In this document: positions 36,401-45,636 of the stretch, one piece after another
Position numbering within the stretch: position 1 is the stretch's first letter
Layout: each line of letters starts with the position of its first letter
Source of the DNA: Eopsaltria australis
Lineage: Eukaryota > Chordata > Aves > Passeriformes > Petroicidae
Assembly: GCA_034509425.1 (NCBI GenBank)
Contig: JAVTVJ010001689.1
Coordinates: 1 to 64,000 of the forward strand
Reading direction: 5' to 3'
Length of the DNA stretch: 64,000 nucleotides
Position numbers and translations under genes: made by a program
Notes under the pieces: generated by a model
What the model was told of the DNA's origin: nothing
Database searches by the model: none
Seen by the model: the letters and a program-made list of their open reading frames with translations, nothing else

Positions 36401-36986
36401 GTTGGAGGAATTTTTCAATTATGGATGTTAATTTTTTACGACTTTCTAATTTCAAAGGGTATTGTTTTTGCCTTACTGGTGTGGCTCCTGGTTTGAGAGT
36501 AATACTCACAGGCTCTGCTTGTTTGGATCTTCCTGGGATATCACTGGCCCATGCTATTGGATTGACAGCTTTTTCAACTTCAATGGGGATTTCACCACAT
36601 TTGTCCTGTATGAAAAGTGCAGCAACTTCGACAAATTTAGATTCAGGAATTACAACTTGTATTCCCTTCCCCTTTTTGAATTTAATTTCTGCTTCTAATT
36701 TCTCTAGCAAATCTCTCCCTAATAATGGTTTAGGGGAGTTAGGCATGTAAAGGAATTGATGAGTTACCCAGTGTTTGCCCAATTTGAATTTTAAAGGTTG
36801 GAAGAAAGGCCGTGTTTCGCTTACCCCTGTCGCCCCAACAACATGTACAGTGTTTTGACTCAGTTTCCCTTCCATGGTATTTAGTACGGAAAATGCTGCT
36901 CCAGTATCTACCAAAAATTCGATGTTATCTGACCCCAGCTTAGCTATAACCAAAGGTTCTGCTGGGGAAGAAGCCTTCGGTTCCCA
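33465..36986 (-). CDS. pol: ERV4 Pol: protease, RT, RNase H, integrase (uninterrupted)
   Basis: The frame is open from just after the UGA at 36987 to 33465. Residues are counted from 36953. Protease has DTG at 16-18. RT has LVQDLRAINRI, LPQGYKNSPTVF and YVDD at 323-326. RNase H has TDG with Asp near 629, then Asp near 687 and HCRGHQKG. The integrase has a zinc site (HENTH near 828, CEVCC near 862) and a D-D-35-E core at about 896, 954 and 990. The C-terminal GDWIYIKWW and WIHYSRVKK region resembles the gammaretroviral integrase tail. All catalytic residues appear present. The product would process Gag, copy RNA and integrate DNA. It is probably made only by readthrough of the stop that ends gag. 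Confidence 0.93.
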   Translation of the reverse strand, partial: WEPKASSPAEPLVIAKLGSDNIEFLVDTGAAFSVLNTMEGKLSQNTVHVVGATGVSETRPFFQPLKFKLGKHWVTHQFLYMPNSPKPLLGRDLLEKLEAEIKFKKGKGIQVVIPESKFVEVAALFIQDKCGEIPIEVEKAVNPIAWASDIPGRSKQAEPVSITLKPGATPVRQKQYPLKLESRKKLTSIIEKFLQHGLLVQCESRFNTPILAIKKADGKSYRLVQDLRAINRITEDIHPVVANPYTLLTALTDELGWFTVINLKDAFFCIPVHKNSQELFAFEWENPETGRKSQLTWTILPQGYKNSPTVFGNQLAKELEDWKRQEPEGVILQYVDDILIVAKARDDCIKFTISLLNFLGLSRYRVSKDKAQIAKEAVIYLGLEIFRGHRQLSKERKEAICQLPEPCTVREMQAFLGMVGWCRLWIANYGLLVKPLYGALKAAENRIIIWTENTRAAFKQLKHSLMSAPALGLPDLTKSFELFTYERLNVALGVLAQRLGNQRRAVAYFSKQLDNVAQGWPRCLKAVAATVVLIQEARKLTLGRHIVVYVPHAVAAVLEQKGGHWLSSNRMIKYQSLLLEQDDVTLKTTSVVNPAMFLSSTLTDNVPEHDCLQTIEEVYSSRTDLKDVPLDNPDWELFTDGSSFMRNGKRMTGYAVTTQDKVIEAKALPADVSSQKAELIALTRALDLSEGKKVNIWTDSKYAFSVVHAHGAIWKERGLLNAQGNQIKHAEQILALLESIRKPTEVAIMHCRGHQKGKTTPELGNRFADKAAKGVAEKGILAIIPKKEVNLSGIIPKYDQTDQKLIKSLKAEITEGGWAVTPTNQVVVPPLILRELAQREHENTHFGTENLLKYLKKVVIGRGMTEIVQTVVSKCEVCCKNNPDTRKRVVLGVTKAGDLPGDYWQIDFAELPRREGYRYILVLADTFSGWPEAYPCRTNTAKEVVKILLNHIIPRFRVPLGMSSDRGPHFVATVIKEISQILGITWDLHTPYRPQASGKVERMNGTLKTQISKICQETSLTWVQALPIALLRIRIQPRRRDNISPYEILYGRPYQIPHIPGEIHIKGKLDLQRYLMALGSTLQKLQNYIVLSRPIGLDTPAHLFQPGDWIYIKWWDNEPLQAKWKRPFQVLLTTLTAVKVSGKGPWIHYSRVKKASAPETTEKTKSDAEESVI

Positions 36987-36989
36987 TCA
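36987..36989 (-). promoter_or_regulatory. In-frame UGA between ERV4 gag and pol (putative readthrough site)
   Basis: Gag ends GSCSE-stop and pol continues in the same phase with Trp-Glu-Pro-Lys directly after the TGA, with no further stop. A single suppressible stop between gag and pol is established for gammaretroviruses; its use here is inferred. Confidence 0.75.
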
Positions 36990-39203
36990 TTCTGAGCATG
37001 AACCCGAGCCTTGTTCGATCGGGAGCTGGGGAACTGGGGACTTTTGCTTCAACACGGGGCAATCATTTTTCCAATGTCCCCACTTTTTACAATAGGCACA
37101 CTGATCTTTGTCTGTAGGGGAAGTTTTCTTGGATGACTTTTCTTGGATTGTCTTTTTGCTAGGTTGTCGTCTAACTCCTTCATTTGAGCCCCTGTCTCGA
37201 TATACTCTCCAGGCTACTTCTAGCATTCTATCTATGTCTCGAACCCCCTCTAACTTCTGTAGCTTCCTTCTTATATCATCTGCTGCTTGACCCATAAACA
37301 AGAGGACTAGATGTGCTTTTCCATCAGCTGAATCAGGATCTAGACTTGTATATTTGATAGCAGTTTCTCTCAACCTATTAAAAAAATCAGTGGGTGATTC
37401 GTCATAGTTTTGCTGTACTGCGTAAAGCTTTGACCAATTTAGAGCTTTAGGGACCCCATGTTTTAACCCATATACTATGAGATTTTGATACCGTTTTAGT
37501 CTTGCCATCTGCTCTGGGATGTTTGGATCCCAGTTAGGATCACTTAAAGGATATATTTCAGCAACCGTACCTTGGATCGATCCATTTGCTATGCCTGATT
37601 CTAACGATGTTGTAATAGCGTTATTAACCATTTGCCTTTCAGTGGGATCAAGCAATGTATCTAACATAGAGTTCAGATCTGTCCAGTCAGGGTTTTGTGT
37701 GCTAATAGCTCTATCCACTAGCTTGGCAACCTTATCTGGGTTTTCTTTATACTGTCCTACAGTGGTTTTCCACTGTTCCAACTCAATAAGGGAGTATGGA
37801 ACCTTTACATATATTGGCCCTTGGTTGCCAACTGCTTGCCGTAATGGGGCTTGTAGAACTGGTTCTTCTCTTTTTTCCTTTTTTGATCTAGTACGTTTTG
37901 CTACAGGACTACGTTCTCGTATGGCCCTTCGGGCTATCCTTCCCTTCCTTCGCCTGCTTAGGGCAGCTAAGATTTCATCTTCCTCTTCAGAAGAGCTATT
38001 AGAGGGAGAGCTATCCGATTGTGAATCAGCTGTGTTAAATTTACCTGGATCAGTTCTAATCTTAGGAATCGCAGCCCAAGATCTGCTGCGGCGTACAGCG
38101 CTTACGGCCGGGTCGCTTGCTTTGATGACGTCATCCCCTGAGCCAGCTCCTCGGCGCGCGACGTTGCTATGGCAGCTCACAGGCCTGAGAGCGGGAGGGG
38201 CTCGGCTCTCCCTGTAGGAGGTGCCCTCTGCCCTCTCGGTAGAAAGCTCTGCCCCTCGGCCCCACCTCCAGGGGTGGTGCCGTTGGCTGCACCCGCTGGC
38301 ATTCCCCTCCCCCTGGCCCCTCCCACCAAGGCGCGCGCGGGGTTGCGAAGAAGGGGGAGGCCTCCTGAAAGCAGGGGCAAAGCGCAGGCGGCTCCGGCTC
38401 CCAAGGGGGAGGCGGCACAGGGGCCTGCATCTTCTTTGATCGGCAAAGGCAGCATTCTTCCTTCTTCACTGACAGGGATTCTGTGGAAGCTGCGACTCCC
38501 CTCTCCCCCTCCCCTGCCCCTGATTGGAACGGTGGCTGTAGAGGGGGCGGGGCCGGGGCGGTCGCGGCGTGCGCATGCGCAGAAGACGCGGGCACCGGCG
38601 GGGCAGACATGGCGGGGGGGCAGGGGCGGCCGGCGCCGCCGGCGCCGCCGCTGCTTGCGCACCCGGAACGGCCTGGGCCTGGGCTCTCCCCCCCGCCGGG
38701 GCTAGAGCAGCCCCTGGGCCGGCCGCAGCTGGGCCCCCCCCCGGGGCCGGCGCTGGATTAGCTCTTAGTGCCGGTGCTACTAGATCTGACTCTGCTTCGT
38801 CTCTGTTACTGCACACCGGATTTAATATGGGCGGTTTCCCTTCACTCTTTTTCTCTTTTTTCCTTAAGAACAACACATACTGTGATTTAGGTTTCTGCAG
38901 CTGCTCATCTTGTGCTATAACTAAAAAGAATCTCAAATACTCAGTTTCTTGGAAGTAGTGTTGTTCACACAGGCGAGATGTTAAATCCAGTATCAGTTCT
39001 TCATCCAAGCTACCAAGTTTAGGCCACCTTTGATTGTCTTTTAAATTAAAAGTTGGCCAAATGGTTTTAGACAACCGTATAATCTCAGGTTTTGTAAACT
39101 GTTTGCTCGTCCCCGTTAATTTTTGCCAGTTTTCTAAGACTAGACCTAATGGTGAATCCTTAGGTATTTGAGCATCATCTGAACAAGAAAAGTTGCAACC
39201 CAT
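36987..39203 (-). pseudogene. gag: ERV4 gag: matrix, Pro-rich region, capsid, nucleocapsid; one stop
   Basis: The start is the ATG at 39201-39203. Residues 2-7 are Gly-Cys-Asn-Phe-Ser-Cys, a myristoylation signal with a possible palmitoylation Cys. A matrix-like domain follows for about 115 residues, then a very GC-rich Ala/Pro region (about 38200-38760). The capsid part includes YVKVPYSLIELEQWKTTVGQ near 37800 and LDPDSADGKAHLVLLFMGQA near 37300. One zinc knuckle, CAYCKKWGHWKNDC, lies near 37070-37110. A single TGA at 38466-38468 interrupts the otherwise continuous phase. A second frame is open over 38167-38610, so indels in the G/C runs may have moved the frame there. Gag would form particles at the membrane. 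Confidence 0.85.
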
Positions 39204-39244
39204 CGTGAGTAGTTATAAATTATACACTAAGCAGGTAGCAACGC

Positions 39245-39325
39245 AAACGAGTAGGAGGGGGATTCGAACTCCCGAGCTTGGTGCCAGCAGGCAGTAGCTT
39301 AAGCCACTGCCCCACCCTTGGCTCC
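39245..39325 (-). other. tRNA-like and palindromic segment in the ERV4 leader
   Basis: The minus strand contains GGGAGTTCGAATCCCCC, which looks like a tRNA T-arm with its internal promoter B box. About 30 bases upstream lies the near-perfect 22-bp palindrome centred at 39300/39301, with GGCAGT and ACTGCC arms. An acceptor stem and anticodon arm cannot be formed convincingly, so this is not called a tRNA gene. It lies between primer site and gag, where packaging signals are usual. Confidence 0.35.
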
Positions 39326-39675
39326 AAGCCAAATTGCTGCTGCTGCAGCACTAAGCTCTCACGAGCTAAAACAACCAGAGGGGGAAGTGGCAAGTATGCC
39401 ACAGCCCCCTTGGGACACTTTATTGAGCCCCAAAGATGCTAAACAAACTCTAAGAGATCAACGATCTCTTGACCCCCTCCCTCACAGACTAAAACAAACA
39501 GAATACTGCTTTTATTCCATTACTCACGTGCCTCTGAGTCAGGTCCAAGGATCCTTCGGCTCTGATACCGTCTGGACTGTGGTCGAAGCCTCCTCTTCCC
39601 GTGCTGGTGAAGAGTGGGGGCGGGGGCAGGGGCTGGATTTCCTCTGGGGTGCAGGGGTTTTTTCAGAAGCCTCCC

Positions 39676-39693
39676 GTCCCGGCGGAGTCGCCA
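39676..39693 (-). promoter_or_regulatory. ERV4 primer-binding site
   Basis: TGGCGACTCCGCCGGGAC on the minus strand starts four bases after the LTR end (CATCA then GAAT). The position and TGG start fit a primer-binding site. I could not assign the tRNA. Confidence 0.6.
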
Positions 39694-39697
39694 ATTC

Positions 39698-40125
39698 TGA
39701 TGCCTTACAAAAGGCTGACCTGAAACAAAAGCTGGACAGAGTTAAAAGAATAAAAGAAGTATTTATTAAAACAATGTACACTTTGGGCCATGCAAGAGTC
39801 TCTCAGAGACTACACCCAAAATGGACACCTAGCACGTGTTTTTGGGACAGATATACCTTTGGTCCATCTGCATATCAGAAACCCATTGTCCAATTTCAGT
39901 TTCGGGTCTTGAAGTCCCATCCCCAGCTTGTTCCCTTCTTCTCTTCGCTGCTGTCCATGGGTGTTTACATTTTGGGCTTTTGGAAAAAACAGTATGTCCG
40001 TGAAACTCCAGCCCCGAGAGAAATTGTTTAGTCTAAATGACAGTAACAGAACACTAGATGACAATTTATGGAGTTTTAGAGCAGTCCTGATGTAGAAAAA
40101 TAAGAAGTTAAAACCTAAGGCATCA
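39698..40125 (-). repeat. ERV4 5' LTR (family F)
   Basis: It is 428 bp, same length as the 3' LTR. Differences seen by eye include GAAACAAAAGC versus GAAACAGAAGC and three near 40000-40030. Confidence 0.95.
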
Positions 40126-40589
40126 GTAGTAGTCTACTTAGAAGGTGGTTGCAGTCCTCTGGGAGTGATAGATGTGGTTCTGTTGAAGCAATGATCCTGA
40201 GAAAGGTGTAGTTCTCCTCTGAAAGTCCAGTGGTGGTGTAGAAGGGTCTGGTCTTCCTCTGGGAATCCCGTGGAAAAAGCTGCCTATAGTGCTTCAAATC
40301 TCAGTTTATATGCAGATCGGGATACATTGGTTCCTCCCCCTGGGCGGGGCATCTCACAATGGGATGATGAGCCACAATCTGCAATGTTTGGGGTGAGTGA
40401 AGTGCCCATCCGGCCCCAACGACCGGCCCATTAGCAAACCATTCTGCAGCCATCAGGAACACTGCCACGCCTGGCCCTAACGACCAGCCTATTAGCAAAC
40501 CGTTCTGCGGCCATCAGGAACACTGCCACGCCTGGCCCCAACATCCCACGAAGATGGTGATAGAATACATACCATTGTAACCTAAGACA
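40126..40589 (-). repeat. ERV3 3' LTR, proximal piece
   Basis: It begins with the second GTAG duplication and continues the LTR to its end at CCTAAGACA (plus strand). It matches 45776-46237 with only a few differences, for example GGGCCACTATC versus GAGCCACAATC. Confidence 0.92.
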
Positions 40590-40644
40590 TTATCCACCCC
40601 TTATTCTATCACCATCTATGAGATACCCAAAGCAGTACCCCCTT

Positions 40645-40668
<24 letters not shown>
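40645..40668. repeat. (TA)n microsatellite
   Basis: Twelve TA units lie in the ERV3 sequence between integrase and polypurine tract. Confidence 0.95.
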
Positions 40669-40678
<10 letters not shown>

Positions 40679-40716
40679 ATGAAACTTTACACACAGTTCT
40701 CACTTAAAATTAAGTT

Positions 40717-43700
40717 TCATTGTGGTACACAATGGGTTTCCCCACCTTTCTGCATTACCCACCAAGTGTAACCAGGTCCTTGAGCAAAAACAACTCCGTG
40801 GATAGGTTTGCCTTTGTCTGAGGTGGGACTAATCCAAACAGTCTTTCCTAAAACACCTCTCATGTGTACCACAGGGACGCTGTCTCCATCCACTGTGTGC
40901 AAGGGTTCAGACTGGGAAGGACCAGCTTGATTGATGGAGCCTCGTGTGTTGACCATCCAGGTGGCCTTTGCTAAGTTCACTTCCCAATTTTTGAAGGTCC
41001 CCCTGCCAAGTGCTTTCAGAGTGGTCTTAAGTAGTCCGTTGCACCGTTCAACTTTCCCGGCAGCTGGTGCATGATAAGGGATATGATATATCTACTCGAT
41101 GCCATGTTTTCTGGCCCAGCTGTTTATAAGGCCATTCTTGAAATGGGTCCCATTGTCCGACTCAATTCTCTCAGGGGTGCCATGTCTCCACAAGACTTGC
41201 TTTTCCAGGCCTAAGATGGTGTTTCGGGCAGTAGCATGAGGCACAGCGTAGGTCTCCAACCATCCAGTGGTTGCTTCCACCATGTTCAGCACGTAGCACT
41301 TGCCTTGGTGGGTTTGGGGAAGGATGATGTGGTCAATTTGCCAGGCTTCCCCATACCTATACTTCGACTATCGTCCACCATACCATAGAGGCCTCACCCG
41401 CTTGGCCTGCTTGATCATAGCGCAGGTCTCGCAGCCATGGATGACCTGTGAGATTCTGTCCATGGTCAAGTCCACCCCTCGGTCACGAGCCCATCGGTAC
41501 GTTGCATCTCGTCCCTGATGACCAGAGGCATCATGGGCCCAACGAGCTAGAAATAATTCTCCTTTGTGCTGCCAGTCCAGATCCACCTGTGATACTTTCA
41601 GTTTGGCAACTTGGTCCACCTGCTCATTGTTACGATGCTCTTCATTGGCCCGACTCTTGGGTACATGTGCATCCACATGTCGAACCTTCACAGTCAGCCT
41701 CTCTACACGGGTAGCGATGTCCTGCCAAATCTCAGCGGCTCAGATGGGTTTCCCTCTGCGCTGCCAGTTGGCCTTTCTCCAGCGATTCAACCAACCCCAC
41801 AAAGCATTAGCTACCATCCAGGAGTCAGTGTAGAGATAGAGCCGAGGCCACTTCTCTCGCTCAGCAATATCCAAAGCCAGCTGGACAGCTTTAAGCTCTG
41901 CGACCTGACTCGATCCACCTTCTCCCTCAGTAGCTTCTGCAACTCGTCGTGTGGGGCTCTATACAGCAGCTTTCCTCTTCCGGTTAGCACCCACAATTTG
42001 GCAGGAACCATCAGTGAAGAGGGCATATCATCTTTCACTCTCCGGTAGCTCGTTATATGGTGGGGCTTCCTTAGCACGTGTCACTTGCCCCTCCTCTTCT
42101 TCAGAAGATAATCCAAAAGTCTCACCTTCAGGCCAGTTTGTTATAATTTCCAGAATCTCAGGGCGATTAGGGTTTCCTATCCGGGCTCGCTGTGTGATCA
42201 GCGCAATCTACTTTCTCCATGTGGCGTCGGTGGCATGATGTGTGGAAGGAACCTTTCCCTTGAACATCCAACCCAGCACTGGTAGTCGGGGTGCCAGAAG
42301 CAGCTGTGCTTCGGTGCCAATTACTTCTGAGGCAGCTCGAACTCCTTCATAAGCCGCAAGAATCTCTTTCTCGGTTGGGGTATAGCTGGCCTCAGATCCT
42401 TTGTATCCCCGACTCCAGAACCCAAGTGGTCGTCCTCGAGCCTCTTCAGGTCCCTTCTGCCACAGGCTCCAGGATGGACCATTCTCCCCGGCCGCAGTGT
42501 AGAGCACATTTTTCACATCCTGTCCTGTTCTGACTGGCCCAAGGGCTACTGCATGGGCAATCTCCTGCTTAATTTGTTCGAATGCTTGTTGTTGCTCAGG
42601 ACCCCACTGGAAATCATTTCTTTTTTGTGTCACGAGGTAAAGAGGGCTTACAATTGTGCTGTATTCCGGGATATGCATTCTCCAAAACCCGACAGCTCCT
42701 AGAAAAGCCTGGGTTTCTTTCTTGTTCGTAGGTGGGGACATAGCAGTGATCTTGTTGACTACTTCTGTCAGGATCTGGCGACGTCCATCTTGCCACTTGA
42801 CTCCTAAGAACTGGATTTCTTGAGCGGGTCCCTTAACCTTACTTCGCTTGATGGCAAAACCAGCTCTTAGGAGAATCTGGATGATCTTCTTTCCTTTCTC
42901 AAAGACTTCCTCTGCTGTGTTCCCCCATACGATAATGTCGTCGATGTACTGCAAATGTTCTGGAGCCACACCCTTTTCCAGTGCAGCCTGGATCAGGCCA
43001 TGGCAGATGCTGGGGCTGTGCTTCCACCCCTGGGGGAGTCTGTTCCAGGTGTATTGCACTCCCCTCCAGGTGAAAGCAAACTGAGGCCTGCACTCTGCTG
43101 CCAGAGGAATGGAGAAAAAGGCATTGGCAATATCGATGGTCACGTACCACTTTGCTGCCTTGGATTCCAGTTCATACTGAAGTTCCAACATATCTGGCAC
43201 AGCAGCACTCAGTGGTGGTGTGACCTCATTCAGGCCACGATAATCTACTGTCAGTCTCCATTCTCCACTGGACTTACGCACTGGCCATATAGGGCTGTTA
43301 AAGGGTGAATGAGCTTTGCTGACCACCCTTTGGCTCTCCAGTTTACGAATCATCTCGTGGATGGGAACCACAGAGTCTGTGCGGTACTGTCGTCGGTGCA
43401 CTGTCGCTGTGGCGATTGGTACCTGCTGTTCTTCAACTTCTAGCAGTCCCACAGCAGAGGGGTCATCTGAGAGACCAGGCAAGGTATTTAGCTGTTGGAT
43501 GTCTTCTGTTTTTACTGCGGCTATCCTGAAAGCCCAACGATGTCTTTTTGGGTCTTTGAAATACCCATTTCTAAGATAGTCTATGCCCAGGATGCATGGG
43601 GCCTCTGGGCCGGTCACGATGGGGTGTTTCTGCCACTCATTCCCAGTTAAACTCACTTCAGCTTCCAATACAGTCAGCTGCTGGGATCCTCCTGTCACCC

Positions 43701-43875
43701 CAGAAATAGAAATAGATTCTGTTCCCACGTACCTTGATGGCATCAGGGTACATTGAGCGCCGGTGTCAACCAAAGCCGTGTATCTTTGTAGGTCAGATGT
43801 GCCAGGCCATCAGATCCACACAGTCCAATAGATCCAGTTGTCCCTTTCCTCTACCTGGCTAGAGGCAGGGCCCCT
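40717..43875 (-). pseudogene. pol: ERV3 pro-pol, interrupted
   Basis: Protease DTG lies at about 43760-43770, and RT is open from there to 42211 with YIDD at 42936-42947. RNase H covers about 42060 to 41640, the integrase zinc region about 41600 to 41400, and the rest of the integrase runs to 40717. Stops at 42208, 41959, 41740, 41368 and 41092 (first bases on the plus strand) all lie at codons that are TGG in ERV1 or ERV2. One further stop near 43803 is CGA to TGA. Frameshifts occur near 42050 and 41690. The sequence is closest to ERV1 by eye. Confidence 0.9.
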
Positions 43876-43878
43876 CTA
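43876..43878 (-). promoter_or_regulatory. In-frame UAG between ERV3 gag and pro-pol
   Basis: The phase is the same on both sides. TAGAGGGGCCCTGCCTCTA on the minus strand forms a hairpin containing the stop, identical in its arms to ERV1. This is the putative readthrough site. Confidence 0.72.
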
Positions 43879-45555
43879 TTCCTGATCGTGGTACACGTTG
43901 CTCTCTTCCTGTAAATATGTTCTTGAGGTCCCTTCAAGAGGATCGGTCATATCATCATTCCTATACTGTTCTGAGTTCTGTCCACAAGAGACCGGAGCAG
44001 CGTTGACTCTAGGTGGGCTCCTTGTGGTAGCTGTTCCTCTTTTCAGTTCACGTACTCGGGCTGCTAAGGAAGAGGTGGGTTTTCTGTCCCACTTTCTCAT
44101 GTCTTCTCCATGCTCCTGAAGGAAAAATCAGAGGTTACCTCGTGGAGTGTATCTTCTTTCTCTGGCTGGGGAATGTTGGCTCTTAATAGCAGAGACCCTT
44201 GTTGGTTCAGGCGAGATGTGGTGAATTTATTGCTTCAGCTCCTTTCTGAGTTTCTCTTCCAAGTTCCGGACGTGCTCAGCCAGCTTTGTTTCCACTGATG
44301 AGACATGGGTGCGAAATGGGGCAGTGACAGTGTCCTCATAAATTCTTAGTTTGTTGGCCAGTACTCCCACCTTGTCCGCTCCTTCCCTCCATTGCAGTGT
44401 TGCTAGGTAACAGGAGTATATCTCTGGTCCGAGCCGTGCGAATCTCAACCACATCTGTGACGTGCATTGGACATCATCTGGGTTCTTAGGGAATCTCTCA
44501 TCTTCTGAGAAAATGACCTCCAGCACGGCCAATTCTCTCAGGCATCGGATACCTTGTTCCATTGTGCTCCATTTTCCTTGGTGCACCTGGAGGTCTTCTT
44601 TACAAAGGTATCTGTCTTTTACGCTTGCCAGCAGTCGCCGCCAGAGGCTGAGAGTTTCTTGGGTTTTCCCGATCCCCTGGTCAATGACCACATCCTGGGT
44701 CAGGGATCCAAGTTGCCTGGCCTCACTTCCATCTAGCATGGTGTCATTGGCTGCAGCGTCCCAGATGTGAAGAAGCCAGGTCAGGATGGATTCATTTGTC
44801 TGGCGGGTGAACTCCCTCCGTAGGTCACGCAGCTCACCCAGGGATAAGGAGCGAGTGATGATCTCTGGCTCCGTCTCTTCTGCTTGGTGCGAAGGTCCAG
44901 CCTCCTCCTCATCGGTCACTGTGTGGGCTGATTTGTTCTTGGGTTTCTTTTTCTGAACGGGGGCAACTGCTACTGGCTTAGGCTGTTCTGGCTTGGTGGT
45001 GGCTTGTGTGGAGACACTGTCGTTTCTTTCAGTCTCTTTTTCCTCTATGACAGTTTGTTTAGATACGGTGCCTGTTGTTCTGCTGCTTTTCTTGTCCTCA
45101 TCCTGAGGATACTGTGCTGCATCGAGCATTGTTCTGACTCTAAGCACGGTGTACACAGTGCAGGCTGTACAAAGAAGACAAAGCAGAACTAACAGCAAGA
45201 TTATACCATCTTTGACATCCAAAGGGAACTCAATATTTTCAAAAACTGTTGTGTCAGGTCTGAAAGGCTGAAAGAAACCATTCTCTACTCTTTCCCCTAG
45301 GGGCTGGGTGCGATTGTTGAGGAGGCCCCAGATGTAACAGCCCATACCAGGACAAGCAAACAAAATTGAGTATATATTCCGAATGGTGTTCATTGCCTCG
45401 GAGGTTATCATGCAATAGACATAGTAAACTAGTAAAGCAATTTTTATACGATACCCCGGCCTACACAGGAACATTACCACAGGCAGGTAATTCCCTGTCT
45501 GCGGAAATATATACAGAGCAAGGTACAGGACACATGTAAGTATGTTGAGTATCAT
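43879..45555 (-). pseudogene. gag: ERV3 gag with N-terminal membrane segments
   Basis: The likely start is the ATG at 45553-45555; the frame also extends upstream into the LTR. Hydrophobic segments MILNILTCVLYLALYIF, IKIALLVYYVYCMI and IILLLVLLCLLCTACTVYTV lie within the first 140 or so residues. A Lys/Glu-rich linker and a helical, charged domain follow (LRDLRREFTRQTNESILTWL onward). The end near 44230 looks like a coiled coil (ETKLAEHVRNLEEKLRKELK). A TAA at 44227-44229 and a TGA at 44128-44130 (Trp in ERV1 and ERV2) interrupt the phase before the common tail with HGEDMRKWD and the UAG. There is no zinc knuckle. This is the best preserved Gag of its lineage here. Confidence 0.8.
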
Positions 45556-45613
45556 GGTGAATAGGTGGCTTCTAAAACACAAAATTGTAATTCTGACTTT
45601 CCTCAGGGCCTGG

Positions 45614-45631
45614 CCCGACGTTTGGGTGCCA
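45614..45631 (-). promoter_or_regulatory. ERV3 primer-binding site
   Basis: TGGCACCCAAACGTCGGG on the minus strand starts five bases after the LTR end, the same spacing as in ERV1. It resembles the ERV1 site with several changes. Confidence 0.6.
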
Positions 45632-45636
45632 AAAAC

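Larger units (their letters stand above)
32840..40125 (-). mobile_element. ERV4: young, nearly intact gamma-type provirus without env
   Basis: Two 428-bp LTRs with 10-bp inverted ends (TGATGCCTTA and TAAGGCATCA) differ at about four positions. A 4-bp duplication, GTAG (32836-32839 and 40126-40129), marks insertion into the ERV3 LTR. Inside, read on the minus strand, are a primer-binding site, gag with Gly2, one zinc knuckle, an in-frame UGA, an uninterrupted pol and a polypurine tract. Only about 200 bp separate pol from the 3' LTR, so env is absent. The 4-bp duplication, single zinc knuckle and stop-codon gag-pol junction fit class I (gammaretrovirus-like) elements. Confidence 0.93.

Noticed and set aside
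39245..39325. Functional tRNA gene in the ERV4 leader
   Set aside because: Only a T-arm-like hairpin is convincing; acceptor and anticodon stems do not form.
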